Assembly: GCA_036250195.1 (NCBI GenBank)
Contig: JAVHZZ010000003.1
Location: 339,269,375 to 339,333,374, forward strand
Length of the DNA: 64,000 bases
Reading direction: 5' to 3'
From: Mixophyes australis
Taxonomy: Eukaryota > Chordata > Amphibia > Anura > Limnodynastidae
Below, one piece after another: positions 44,306 through 56,180 of the stretch (its first letter is position 1; each line of letters starts with the position of its first letter). Below the pieces are notes generated by a model. The model did no database searches, had not been told where the DNA came from, and saw nothing but the letters and a program-made list of their open reading frames with translations. The position numbers were made by a program, and so were the translations under genes.

Positions 44306-45667
44306 AGCTTAATATGATGATTACTTCACTTAGGGTAGTGATGGGCAACAAGCAGCCGCCCAAGCCTTCACGTGCGGCTCCTCAGGCTGTTTCCTGCTGT
44401 ATTATCAGATTTGTTTGTTATAGCTTGTAACAGTTGTTTATTGAAAAGTTTTTTGCGTGCAAATAAGCACAATGGATTTTTAATAATGTTATAGTTAATA
44501 TTATATACTTTTAATATGGAACATAGGCATATGCACAGGGTATGTCGGGTGTGCTAAGGCACACCCTAATGTAGGACACCGTCTCTATGTATTTGGTCTC
44601 AGTGACGCGTAAGACATAGCGTCACAGCGGCATCCTCCCATTAATTTGCATCCTAATTATCTCCACCCCTGGAGGAGCTGAGAATGGAGCAGTGCAGTGA
44701 GTTGTACATGTTGTCATGTAATATATCGATTACACCATCCTAGAGGCACTTCTATTGTATTTGACATAATGAGAGTTGCGGGCACAGAAGTATGGCTTAA
44801 TATGAACTGGGGACATTTCTGGATGCCCCCCTCCCAGGCGGTGCTAGACAGCGCGCTGTGGTGCAGAGTATCCCTCTATAGATTTCCCTGGGTGCAAACC
44901 CTAGTGAAATGTGCTGCGCACGCATATCATATGGAATGGAACCTGGCAGCTATTACTCAAATATCTACATTCTAATATATAGAAGTGGTGTCTTCTCTCC
45001 ATATAATATGCTCATATTTGGGAAATCAAATACAATTCTTCTGTAAATAAGGTATATTTTCCATATAAGACATTGCTCATTCCTCATTTTTCATATAAGA
45101 CATTGCTTAGTTTCCTCTTTCCTGTCTGTTGGCAATCATAGCTATAACAATTTCATTCCTGAACTCTGTTTCCTGTCTATTCTCAGCTTCCTGACTCCTA
45201 ATTAGCCACCGCTGGACAGTAAACTCTGTATTAAATGAATTGATTGTGGAAACACAGATTTTGACACTTGTGATTAGATTGTAGTTACCATAGAAATGGT
45301 ACTTGACATTTTTTTTGACTATTGTCATTGCAGTTTAGGTAGAACTACGACGTAGTATAACAGAATCTTTAAATATAAGGAGTTTGTGCAATTGCATATT
45401 ATAAACACTAAGCACGAACTAGACTGATGTCTGCACAAAGATTGCGATTGTCAGTTCTTGGTACACATTTAATAGACATAAAGAGCAATGTTATGAAATC
45501 TTATTCAGTCATATATAAAATGATATTGAAGGTATAACAACTTCAGCCGTAACCACTAGCAGCAGTTGCTATGGTAGTATAACAATGCATAACAAATTGT
45601 GTTTTCATCCTTAACACTTACATTTGTGTCGTGCTCTCCAGTTTAATTAGCGATAAGTTGTTTTAGG
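44306..45667. other. No gene recognised
   Basis: A hAT-like TAGTGATGGGCAAC occurs at 44336 without a partner end. CATAGGCATATGCACAGGG and GGCACACCCT near 44523-44570 suggest another old repeat. The 92-codon frame at 44697-44975 has no known motif. TTTTCCATATAAGACATTGCT-like words repeat at 45057-45110. Confidence 0.4.
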
Positions 45668-45675
45668 GTTAGAGG

Positions 45676-45823
45676 CAGTGGTCGAAGTGGGGGTATATAT
45701 ACAGTGGTATCCCATACCACCACTTCTCCTACTGTCCTCATTGTAAAACTATCAAAGTCCATTCACTTACATTCCCATTGCATTTTCCAAGCAGCCACTT
45801 CTAAATTTACACTTTGACCGCTG
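45676..45823. mobile_element. Short hAT-type MITE, 148 bp, 8-bp duplication GTTAGAGG
   Basis: The ends are CAGTGGTCGAAG and, in reverse complement, CAGCGGTCAAAG (10 of 12). GTTAGAGG flanks both sides exactly (45668-45675 and 45824-45831). Related diverged copies lie at 58939-59102 and 18330-18387. Confidence 0.9.
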
Positions 45824-45831
45824 GTTAGAGG

Positions 45832-47021
45832 TAAAACAAAAAGACGCATCTTATTATGCTATTCATACAGAAGCCAGTTTATTTAGCTAACTCTAAGTTA
45901 CAGGGTTAGTTATAACTAAAGCTCACAGCTGAATGTCCAGAAAACCCATGGGCGACTTGTTCCACAGAGGCAACATGACTGGCTGATTAGAAGGGTTCTG
46001 GGGTAAAAAGAACCCCCCACAGATATGAGGCAGAGCTTCTGAAGTTACAGCTTGAGAGATAGGTGATTTGCTGTTTTCTAAAAGGAAACAAGGAGAATAT
46101 CTTGCCTCAGTTAGCAGAATGTGTCTAGAAACAGCAGAAATTAGGTTCTCAATTAACTTGCCAGGCAGCAGTAAGCTTACTCTCCCCAGTGCACGTAAGC
46201 ATAGGAGATACTCAGGGTGGAGATGAAGTATCTTCTCTCTGCTGGACCTCCTCTATCTCACTGTAATTATGCGCATGCTCCGGATAAAGTCACTACAGGA
46301 TGAAGCACAGAGTGATTGGTCTGTGCATCACTGTGAGATTCCTCCTGTAGTTTTCATATGCAGATAGTAAGTGCTGGATAGGGCATGGGTTAGCTGGTTT
46401 TATGGAGGAGTGGTGGTTAAAACCAGTGTCAGCTTCAGTTGCATATGTGGCAGGGACATCTCTGAATGGACAAAACCCAAAGAAATTAATTCTGGTGCAT
46501 AAATGTCACCAGTGCAGACATTATTGTCTGGTAGTTGCCATGATCATTTCTGGAAGTTAGTGTTAAGGAAGAGTTATCAATAATTGAAATATTCAACTGG
46601 ACTTGTTTGGTTTTAAATAATATAAAACATGTATGTAGTGGAGAAATTGTTAGGACAATTTATGTAATGATTCAAGTCAGTGACATGAAATGTTGGACAG
46701 ACTGTTGCAAAAAATATGGAAGTATCCAAGTAGCAACTAATGCATAATTTTTAATTGAAGCTGTTCTGACCTCCAACTCAACGTTAGACAGGACAGATCT
46801 ACTACAACATGTCAAAATATGGTTTAAGATAACTTCATCCAAATAAAAAAATTGGTTTAGGGTGCAGTTTGATTAGATAAATTGAAGAAATTTTGTACCA
46901 TCTTTTGCTCCACTGGATCTGCCAGGATCCATAATGGTCCCATAATGCAATTCGTTGTCTTCTTCCTGTTTGTCCTGGTTACAGCAAGCCGCGGGGTTGA
47001 TGATGCCCCTTTCAGTGGAAG

Positions 47022-47022
<1 letters not shown>
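45832..47022. other. No gene recognised; possible old LTR around 45850-46450
   Basis: A minus-strand AATAAACTGG word and moderate GC content hint at an LTR, but no ends were found. The 80-codon frame at 46882-47124 reads into a TA microsatellite. Confidence 0.35.

Positions 47023-47023
<1 letters not shown>

Positions 47024-47053
<30 letters not shown>
47024..47053. repeat. (TA)n microsatellite
   Basis: About fifteen uninterrupted TA units. Confidence 0.9.
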
Positions 47054-47056
<3 letters not shown>

Positions 47057-47329
47057 ACATATACACACACATAAATATATACTGGATCGATCTCCATCTA
47101 AGAATAACTTTTTTATTGTCTTGAGTAATCCTATGTGTCACATAATTGTCCCCTATCTCGTGCTAGGAACTAACTCCAGCTGTTTTAGAAAGGGTAATAA
47201 TATGATCCTAATATAAATACAGATTCAACCACTAAAGGTATGAAATCCTGGATGTGATAAAAATAAACTGGGCTCACCATTCTCCAGTTGCCTCTATTTA
47301 TCCTTGATTGTTACACTTTTGTATCACAG

Positions 47330-47960
47330 CTTGCCATTGTTTGGCGTATGCACTGTAATTTCTGAGGTTGCTGCTGAATTTCTTGACTGATTTTCAGGAA
47401 CCCTGACCTTTAGCGTGATCCTGACCTTATGGAATACTGAATCCCCTGACCTTGGCTTGTTTGTCGACTTTGCTCTCTCTTTGATCTCCTGGCTTTGTCT
47501 GTTTCCTGTTCTGACTCTTACTCCTTGCCATTAGCTGGTAGCCATTCTGCCTCTGACTACCAGACATCATCTATTATTTATATATAAGCCAGTTTCTTCA
47601 GTCCCGTACATGCGCATCCTCTTTATACCAGTGCCACATTAGCATTGTCTGTATATCCTGTTACGTTAGTTTTGTTACCTGGAGGTATATCTGCTATATC
47701 AGTGATATGCCAGTCCTGTTTCCTATGACTTCAGTCCTGCTATCCGTTCAACCTGGTTACCTGCATTATCTGTACAGGTTCATACTTCAATTTACTGAAT
47801 ATACAATGACCTCTGTACCGGTGACCTTTTGCAGTATAGTACCTGTTACCAGTGTACCCTGTAGCAAAAGTCTTCAGCTTTTTCCTCTGCTCTCCAGGTT
47901 TCTGGCACTCTGGACACCCCTGGTCCCAAGGATAGGACCAAATTCACTGCAAAGATAAGT
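47330..47960 (+). mobile_element. LTR-like CT-rich retroelement remnant
   Basis: The + strand is rich in CTGACC and CCTGTT words: CAGGAACCCTGACC, GCGTGATCCTGACC and CCCCTGACCTTGGC recur, as in frog LTR leaders. A TATA-like TTATATATAAGCC lies at 47577-47588. There is no target duplication or defined end. The 83-codon frame at 47707-47958 is not a known protein. Confidence 0.35.
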
Positions 47961-48659
47961 GCCACAATGTAGGATAGCTTTATACTCAACCAGAAAACCA
48001 GGAAAAACACTCTATAAGAAATTGCCTGTGTTGAGATTATAAAAGTCACCCTGTGTCTCCTTTTGGGTGCTGCGTCAAAGGTAGAGTAATTTCTCTAATT
48101 CTTTTAGTCTAGTTATTTTAGGAATCCTCATTTTAGGAAACTCAAAATTCATTTTACATATTTCAACAAAAAAATAGGTCAGTATTGGGAAAACCATGGC
48201 ACATGGATGTCCAGGTAATCATGAAATGCAAAGTTTAAGAAGGGGGATACTCAATATAAGGCTATTATGCCATTGTACCTATACATGTTATCAAGCACTT
48301 TAATAATGTGCTTGATAACATGTAAGCATGGTCCCAACCTCTACCATTGGCATCACCACCGTTTTGGCAATCCTATTTAGTTTCTCCCAATGGAAAATGA
48401 AACGTGTTCTGAATTACACCAGATGGTTTTATCATTTCCATTGTACTTTGCCTACAGCACTACCAATGAGATTGGGTAATCCTGTTGCAAAGCAATGTTC
48501 AAGGTATATGAATGTACATACGTGAATTAGATCATTTTTATTCCATTTATTGATTGATAAACTCAAACAAGCTTTTCTCCAATGTCCATGATAATTTGAC
48601 CACTGACAGCAAGGCTTAGGCCAATTCACTGATGATAGTTTACTAGCCTGTCCATATGC
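47961..48659. other. No gene recognised apart from one hairpin
   Basis: This AT-rich spacer contains the perfect hairpin at 48282-48324. The frames at 48328-48665 lack motifs. Confidence 0.4.
48282..48324. repeat. Perfect hairpin, 17-bp stem, 9-nt loop
   Basis: TACATGTTATCAAGCAC pairs exactly with GTGCTTGATAACATGTA across a TTTAATAAT loop. There is no T-run or RNA gene beside it; it may be a tiny MITE relic. Confidence 0.85.
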
Positions 48660-48675
48660 CATCAATCAGAATAAG

Positions 48676-48874
48676 GATATAAAATAAAACTAGTACATAC
48701 ACTTGCGCTCCCGTTTCTGTATAGGTGATTACAACATGGACACCTTATTCAAAGAGGGATTCTTTCTTCTGCATACAACTTGATTCACCATCAGGTGCAG
48801 TATACATATAAATCAAGGAGACACAAGGAACACAAAAAAAACACTCTAATACAAGTCCACCACCACTGTATAGT
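48676..48874 (+). repeat. Left inverted arm, 199 bp
   Basis: Reverse complement of 49044-49266 with only a few substitutions by eye and one 24-bp gap. Confidence 0.85.
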
Positions 48875-49043
48875 TCAATGTGATCCCTAATGTGTGTTCT
48901 TAAGACAATGAACCCCAATGTATCCACCCGTGATTCTTCTTTCTCCGTTGTATGCTTACTTATAAAAATTCCAACACACGCTTTTCCAGATGAATCTTAT
49001 TCTCCCTCTCTCTTCTAGACACACCTTGCCTGAGGCTGAAGGT

Positions 49044-49266
49044 ACTATACAGTAGTGGTGGACTTGTATTAGAGTGTTTTCGTGTATACATACTACACTA
49101 TGCTTTTTGTGTTCCTTGTGTCTCCTTGATTTATATGTATACTGCACCTGATGGTGAATCAAGTTGTATGCAGAAGAAAGAATCCCTCTAGGAATAAGGT
49201 GTCCATGTTGTAATCACCTAAACAGAAACGGGAGCGCAAGGGTATGTACTAGTTTTATTTTATATC
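49044..49266 (-). repeat. Right inverted arm, 223 bp
   Basis: Pairs with 48676-48874; it carries 24 extra bases around 49081-49104. Confidence 0.85.
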
Positions 49267-49381
49267 CTTGTATGTTGTTGAATTGTGGTGGTAATTCTTT
49301 AGTACAATCATAGCTACAAACCATAGTGAAGCGCCCGACAGAACCTATTATTACATTTATATATACATCAATCAGAATAAG

Positions 49382-51095
49382 CCACTGCCCTTTCATTATC
49401 TATGGTCAGTGGGCAGTGAGATCTGATTATGAACAGGATATAAACTTGTAATACACTTCTGTTTTTTATAGATCATAATATAAAGCAAAATTATTCCCTA
49501 CCTACATGTTCTAGCTTTTTAAAAACAAGTATTGGAAATATCACACAGCACATTGCAACCCACAAAACAACGTTATAATCATTACAACAGTCCTTATGAA
49601 ATATCCGCTCTTTCCCATACTTTGCATTAGTTTTATATATAGTACAGATGCTTTTTGCATATATAATATCTAAATTGTACCATTGATTTGTTACTTTTTA
49701 TTCAACACTTTCTTGCTCCCTTTCTGTTGAATCAGGAATGTGCAGAAAGAACAGCTACCTTTTATAAAACGATAAGTGGTTTAAGAGAACAATCATAACA
49801 ACTTGTTTTCATAAGAGGTAGGGGGAAGCAGAATACCCATCTGGCACATTGCGCTGTGCAGATAGACAATGGGCTGCAATAGAGTAACATTGGTGTTCAT
49901 AGAGAAATTCCGTACAACAACCCATCATTGTGTTCTAAATAACAGTTGCTGCTGAAATTCCGCTCTAAGTATGATCATTTAGTATTATTATCTACTGCAC
50001 TGAGTATTGATCTTGTAATGTCTTCTCCACTTGGCTTGTATAGATTGAAATGAATACAAAAATCCCATATAAAATTACCTATAATGGCTGGCAGTCACAA
50101 ATATGGTTCTGAGTTCTTGTCATTACAGGATTGGCCTTTTAATAATAGAGATGTCAGCGAACTGAAAGCATTAGCATTGTATACAATAATTGCGACATGA
50201 TTTCAGCTCCAGACGAAAAAACCAAGACATTGCTCTAAAAAAAGATACGTATCCTGAGTCTATAATGGTCCTTTATCTCTAACGGTTATTTGAATTTGTC
50301 TTTTTACATTGATAGGTGTTTTTTTAGATTGCAGTAGTTATACTCAACAGCAGGACTCAACAGTTCCACAAACACCAGCATGTTCCGGCAGCCATGGGAA
50401 TGCAGGCACTTGTAGTTCTACAAGCGCCAGCATACCCAAAAATTTATGGCTGCGAGGGCTTCCTGGGACCAGTAGTGCCACATACAAAAATTACGATTGA
50501 TTACTTTTAACTGTTTATTACCCTGCAGGCAGAGAGTTTTTTTTCCTAAGGGGGGCCTGCATTTTTTTTTGTGGGTCCAGCCCAGGCTATGAGTGCTGGT
50601 GAATAAATCAATTTTTTTCTTGGGAGGGAGGATGGGGGTGCTTTTCAAACAAACAAAAATATTTATTTAAACCTTTAGACTATAAAGCCATTCATCATCA
50701 TCATCATCATCATTATCAAATTGATGATAATTAATGGTGTCTCAAGTCTGCTGTCGTATCATGATACGCATAAAACATGTCCTTATTTTAAACATATTTT
50801 CATACGGACGTATTTGCATGCTTATTTTGAATTGCATGCATAATAAGACATGTGTAATGCAAAATAAACACGTAAATGAGGTTTATTTGCAGTAAACATT
50901 TTACGCCTGTGCTTTTGACTCAAATGGGTCCAACTCTATAAGAGCCTGAAAGTGGGTATTTTACAACATAGATACATTATGGAGGCTCAGTGCATTATTT
51001 CAAAGTTAGAACGAAATTCTAAAATCAATATTAATTAATGTCTCCTCAACAGGTGACTTTTAAATATTCACATGAAATCAGGATTATTGATACCC
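49382..51095. other. No gene recognised
   Basis: The sequence at 50370-50480 has GGCACTTGTAGTTCTACAAG, a word common in vertebrate interspersed repeats. A (CAT)n microsatellite lies at 50694-50715. Frames near 50309-50648 are not coding. Confidence 0.4.
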
Positions 51096-51099
51096 TTAT

Positions 51100-52132
51100 T
51101 ATTATTATTAATTTTTATTTATAGGGCGCCACAAAGTATCCATAGCGCCGTACAAGGACAAACAATGGCACAGTACAAGGTGAAACAGCACAGTACAAGT
51201 AACAGTAAGCACTATAACTCTGGGGGCTCAGGTACAGCAAGAAAGAGAGGGAGGGAGGGAAAAGTGAGTACAGGCAGGTAACTATGGACCAAGAGGGTGT
51301 GCACGGATGACAGGTAAAGGGTCACCGAGGGGAGCGGAGAGAAGCGAGAGGAGACAGAGGGCAGAGGGACAGAGAGGAGGTGAACAGAGTAGCTGGAGAG
51401 CGCAGTTAAAAGTGATGGAAACAGGAGGTAGGAGAGCCCTGCTCAAAGGAGCGTACAATCTAAAGGGAGGGGAAGACAGACAGACACATGGATGAGATGG
51501 GAGAGACAGAGACGGAGTCGAGGAAAGGGGAGAAGGGATGAAGGGATGAGAAAGAGAGGAAGCCGACCCGTGGGAGTTTAGGCATGAGACTGGAAGGCTT
51601 TAAGGAAAAGGTGGGTTTTTAATGTTCGTTTGAAAGAGGACCGATTAGGGGAAGTTCTGATGGAGCGGGGGAGCTTGTTCCAATGGAGGGGAGCGGCGCG
51701 GGAGAAGTCTTGGATACGTGCGTGAGAGGAGGTAATCAGAGGGGAAGAGAGGCGGGAGGGAGTGTGAATAGAGATAAAGTTAGAGATGAAGGGAGCAGTG
51801 GAGTTGGCGAGGGCCTTGTAAGTCAGAGTAAGGGGGGTTGAAAAGGATTCTGTAGAGGAAGGGGAGCCAGTGAAGTGCTTGGTAGAGTGGGGAGACAGAG
51901 GTGGAACGGCGAGAGAGAAAAATAAGCCTAGCAGCGGCGTTAAGTACAGATCTAAGAGGAGCGAGATGAGAGAGGTGGAGGCCGATAAGGAGAAGGTTGC
52001 AGTAGTCCAAGCGGGAGATAATCAGAGAGTGGACGAGAGATTTGGTGGCATCCTGGGAGAGGAAGGGCCGAATGCGGGCAATGTTGCGAAGCTGGAAACG
52101 GCAGGATTTGGCGAGAGAGTGAATGTAAGGGG
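51100..52132 (-). pseudogene. L2-type LINE, reverse-transcriptase C-terminus and 3' end
   Basis: The minus strand enters at about 52132 and reads SRLDYCNLLLIGLHLSHLAP, then LNAAARLIF and SPLYQALHWLPFLYRI, the diagnostic L2/CR1 ORF2 blocks (LDYCNxLLxGL, LQxVxNxAARLI, HWLPxxxRI). Frameshifts and stops follow, with RTNIKNPPFP-type remnants near 51600. The 3' untranslated region ends in the reverse of GGCGCCCTATAAATAAA with a (TAA)n tail at about 51100-51125. The copy is 5'-truncated at a perfect palindrome (52133-52176). It is among the better preserved LINE pieces here. Confidence 0.85.
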
Positions 52133-52176
52133 CATCTATTGTATTTCATATGATATCATATGAAATACAATAGATG
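52133..52176. repeat. Perfect 44-bp palindrome
   Basis: The two 22-base halves are exact reverse complements, centred between CATATGAT and ATCATATG with no loop. It lies exactly at the 5' truncation point of the L2 copy. Confidence 0.9.
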
Positions 52177-53938
52177 ACCTAAGGAAGACATGACTCTAAC
52201 TATTTGTGATTCTTTTCCTAGATCTTCTTGTTAATTACTTTCCTCCTTTTGCCATTTTCTACATGTGCTATGTTGTAGTGACTATAGGGTTAAGATAATG
52301 TTTTTTTCTTAGAACACACTGTTTAATAATAAATCAGAGATTGATTCTTTAATACCACTTGTGTTAGTAAACAACTAAGCAAACACAATACACCTTACCT
52401 CCTACTCTAGATCAAGGAACTATGCATTGTTCTATTATGTAATACGTTATAGAAATAATCAGACATCTTGCTGTCTGTATCTATTGTTTTATTGTGCAAC
52501 ATTTATGTGTTTGTTGTATAAACAACTCAGAACCTTATTGTATTTCTGTATTATGTAATGTCTATTTATTGCTGTATAAATTGGAGCCTTGGACTGGCAG
52601 TCTCATCTTTGGACTGAAGTGCATTGTCATAGACTAAGGGGTTTATTTATGACCCATCGCATATTGCTCATGTTAATTATTATTTATTATCCTGCCAGGG
52701 AGGGACTCAAAAATCCCTCTTCTGCGATGTTCTCCCCATAGAGTAGAACTCTAACGTCATCTGAAGATGGCGTTAGCTGTCAGGGTCAAACTCCAGATTT
52801 CAGGGCTTGATAAATAGGGCATTTTTGCAGTCCCAACAGACATCATAGACGCCTAATGGGGACTGGATTTGAGATAGATGAGGCCGGGATTGCAATCCTC
52901 TAATAATAAATAGCATTGTTACTGGATAATGTGGGATTTTGAATGTCCCTAAATGAAAGACTGTCATACCAGTCAGGACCTGTATATTGAGGCTCCCTGA
53001 TGACTATTTGTACCACGGATCATTGATTCTTCCCCAAAGCTAAGTGTATATATATTTTATTTAAATCATACCTTTTATTAATTACTTAACTTTGTTGTGG
53101 TCTTGTTTCCTTATGCTACTGGAATTTCTTTAACTTACAAAGGTTCAGTTTGGGACATATGTACACAAACACCCACTTCCACATGTATTACCACTTAACC
53201 GCACAGCACTCTCTCAGTTAACCAGGCAAACTGCAAACAATCTATGGGTATGTTTCACATTTGTGGTCACACATACCTACTGTAGATATACCATCAATGT
53301 CTCATGCACACAACAGTCTCTATCACATTGATTGGTGTGTCACATGTTCACTGAACATTAGGAATCGAAAATGACAATTTGAAAAGTCTCCTACAAAGAA
53401 AAAACGCGTCAGAACCAGACAGGAGTTGGAATTGATCACTTGCATTACACCTGCATTTGATCAGATTGCAGTATTCAAAGGAAAAGTGCATATGAGAAGA
53501 AAAGATTGTGTTTAACCCGTTTAATAAGTGCACATCATGACATTATACCTTATGGAGTGTATAATCAGTAGTTGATATCAAAAGGTGGTCACAGATTAAA
53601 GGTACTGTGTTATTATCTGTAAAATAATTGTGGACCAGATGGAGGATTATCTGTGCTAGCTTTTATTAACTAGCTAATGATTTAGAAATTCAGGTCTTCT
53701 GTGAAACACAGTGTTACATAGCAACTATTTATATGGGACAATGTTCCTAACATGATATTTACATTCTCAAGTTTTATTCAAATATCTTTCTGAAGAATTT
53801 TCCTCTCTGTTAGTTACTGCGCAGTTAAAGCGATCGGACAGGTGATACTATCCAGACAGAACAGTATTATTGCATTTAGTGATTAAGGTCTGGTTAAAGC
53901 AAAAGTACTAATTAGCAATTTCTAGTTGACTTTTATAT
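52177..53938. other. No gene recognised
   Basis: AT-rich. A block at 52640-52920 (GGGGTTTATTTATGACCC at the left) resembles a palindromic MITE start but I could not pair its right end. AACGCGTCAGAA at 53402-53413 recalls the hammerhead motif at 43024 but lacks the rest of the core. Confidence 0.4.
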
Positions 53939-53946
53939 GTGCTATA

Positions 53947-55680
53947 CAGGGCCGGACTGGCCATCTGACACTTCTGGCAAATGCCAGAAGGGCCGATGGC
54001 TAGTTGGGCCGATCCAGCCGGCAGCCTGCCCGCCCAAGCAGCAGCAGCCCACTGTGTGCTGCTCGGCGGACAGAGTTTCAGTGATATGCGGCCATGTGAG
54101 TTTAATCATATGGGATGGCACCTGTCACGTGGTGCGCGTACCATGTGATTACTTACATCGGCCGCACATCACTGAAACTCTGTCCGCCGGGCAGCGCGTA
54201 GGGAGGTAACAAGGTGAGTGTGTGGCCGGCCATGTTCATAGTGAGTGAGTGAGTGAGTGGCTCTGTTCATATAGTGTGTGCGTGTTTTTTTGCCATGTTC
54301 ATATAGTGTGTGGGTGTGTTTGCCCATGTTCATATAGTGTGCGTGTGTGTCCGCAGAATTTTAATATAGTATGCGTGTGTGTGTGCGCGTGCAGTATTTT
54401 AATATTATATATGTGACCGAAGGGAGGATCTTAATATAGTGTGGGAAATAGGCTTTTTAATGGTGGAGTGTAAGTGGGGGCTAATTATTTAAGTTGAGGT
54501 GAAGGAACCTTTAATTTAATGCTGGGGTGGTTTAGGGCTATCAATTGAATATGGGGCTGATTTTGGGGAGGAGGGTGATTTATTAAATGTGAATATGAAT
54601 TATTTATTGCCGGGGATGGTTGTGGAAAATGGCTATATTTATTAAACTTTAATGCTATTTAATTTATTGCTGGGAATGTTTGGAGGGAGGGAAATATGTT
54701 TTGAGTAAATGGGTATACTGTTAATTTAATGTTGGGGCTGGCTGGAGGTAAATAGGTCTACTTATTAAATGTGAATATTATTATTGTAGGGATTGGAGGG
54801 AGGCCTAATTATAAAACGTGAGTGCTATTGTTTTAACACCGGGCAGGTTGGAGTTTTCTAAATCTCATGTACCCATTTTTTTCAAAAAAGGGCATCCAAT
54901 ATTCCAGGATCAAGACAAGAAGGAACTGAGCTAAAGAAACCAGCTGCTACAAGTGGTGAAAGTGACCAAGACAGGTAGGAGAGAGCAGGACAGTCTGCCA
55001 ACTGTACTGAATCTGGTGGGGCAGTCTTGAATTTGGGTGACTGTCTCGCTTAGTCAGGATTTGGTCCGACTGCAAGGACAGTTAGGAGGTATGTCCAGCT
55101 TCACAACATACTGCTTGTAAAGGCAGAGCTGTGTGCTTCTAAAAGTAGTGCACACAGTATTGCCTGTGTATTTGTCTAAAATGATAACTATGTTACATAA
55201 TAGGGGCCCTGCTGTCTTAAATACACTGGGCCCCTGATCCTTAATCCACCTCTACTTAGGGGAAGGGAACTGATAGCTGTTCCCAGTTCCTGGACAGGAC
55301 CCAGACTGCAGAGCAAGTCAAGGAGCTCTAAGTATCACAAGATTTTGCAATCTCGTGAGACAAAGAGCTTCCCTGCTCACTCTACAGGAAGTTCCCACCC
55401 TGATGGATGTCAGCAGCACCAGAAGTATAGATTAGTACAGTGGGCTGGGGTGTCATAATGTGCCTGGGGGGATGGCGTGATGTGGCTGGGAGGGCGTGAT
55501 AAATGTAATGTTTTAATGTATGTATCAATGCACCATGTTGGCCACACCCACAACACAATGTGGTCACGCCTTATCGGCGCCATCGCTGTGCGGCGGCACA
55601 CAGTTTCTTTCCTGCTGGAACTGAGATGGGCCTGTGTACTTTAAATGCCATGGCTGATTTTTAGTCCCTGTCCGGCCCTG
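53947..55680. mobile_element. Non-autonomous hAT-type element, 1,734 bp, 8-bp duplication GTGCTATA
   Basis: The ends are CAGGGCCGGACTGGCC and, in reverse complement, CAGGGCCGGACAGGGA. GTGCTATA lies exactly outside both ends (53939-53946 and 55681-55688). The interior contains GT-rich repeats (54230-54410) and AT-rich subrepeats (54450-54830). The latter match in reverse complement the subrepeats of the hAT-type element at 18670-20516. The first 250 bp include a self-complementary CGGACAGAGTTTCAGTGAT pair (54068 and 54170). No transposase is present; the 90-codon frame at 53937-54209 is chance. Confidence 0.9.
54230..54410 (+). repeat. GT-rich tandem repeat inside the hAT element
   Basis: The word CATGTTCATATAGTGTGTG recurs four times with variable (GT)n or (GAGT)n spacers. 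Confidence 0.75.
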
Positions 55681-55688
55681 GTGCTATA

Positions 55689-56180
55689 TATGTATGCTAT
55701 TTTTCTAAATGTATTTTTAATTGCTAGTACACTTGTGTAATGGAATTGTTATTTCTGCCATGTCTATTGGTATAATATTTATATTTAGCGCAGGGTTTAG
55801 TTCTAAATATTGGGCCTGATTCATTTAAGAATGCACAACGAACGTAATGCGTGTGTGTGTTTTTTTTTAAAAGAAAACAACAAACAAAAATGGGGCATAC
55901 GCACGTCTGTGTTCAACTACAAGCAGATCTAAAAAAATCACGTACTTTAGAGATGCCCGATGCTTAAAGTGGATGGTGCTGCGTGCGTTTGAGCTTGACA
56001 CGCCCTTACTGTACATTCACTACCAGCATATACCTATTTCCCTGTTTCCCAACACTGTGCTTTTCTGCATTCCTCCCTTTGCCTTCATTCTTTTACTTAT
56101 CTTTGTTTAAGCTTCTTTCATCTGTTTTCTTTTCTTCTGTCTTCTGTCTTCTCTCTTCTTGCTTCTGTCTAGGTCCTCTC
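55689..56180. other. Probable MITE fragment at 55809-56020; otherwise no gene
   Basis: TTGGGCCTGATTCATTTAAG followed by ACGTAATGCG, and TTGAGCTTGACACGCCC at 55989, resemble the region 62977-63240, which has TGATTCGTGAAGG and TTGGTACGCCCTCACTG in the same order. Ends are decayed. CT-rich sequence follows at 56090-56160. Confidence 0.45.

Larger units (their letters stand above)
48676..49365. mobile_element. Smaller foldback insertion with 16-bp target duplication, possibly Penelope-like
   Basis: CATCAATCAGAATAAG lies directly outside both ends (48660-48675 and 49366-49381). The insertion has a left arm (48676-48874), a spacer of about 170 bp, a right arm (49044-49266) that is the reverse complement of the left apart from a 24-bp insertion, and a right tail of about 100 bp. 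This is the same layout as 42118-43897. The tail's AGTGAAGCGCCCGACAG is reminiscent of the AGTGTGCGCCATTAACC in the larger insertion's tail. No coding sequence is present. The Penelope-like call is weaker here because no hammerhead motif is seen. Confidence 0.55.

Noticed and set aside
44336..44420. TAGTGATGGGCAAC, a possible hAT terminus
   Set aside because: No inverted partner or 8-bp duplication could be found within the next few hundred bases.
53402..53413. AACGCGTCAGAA, similar to the hammerhead half-core at 43024
   Set aside because: The preceding bases are AAAGAAAAAA rather than a CGAAAC after a stem, and no CTGATGA-like box lies upstream.
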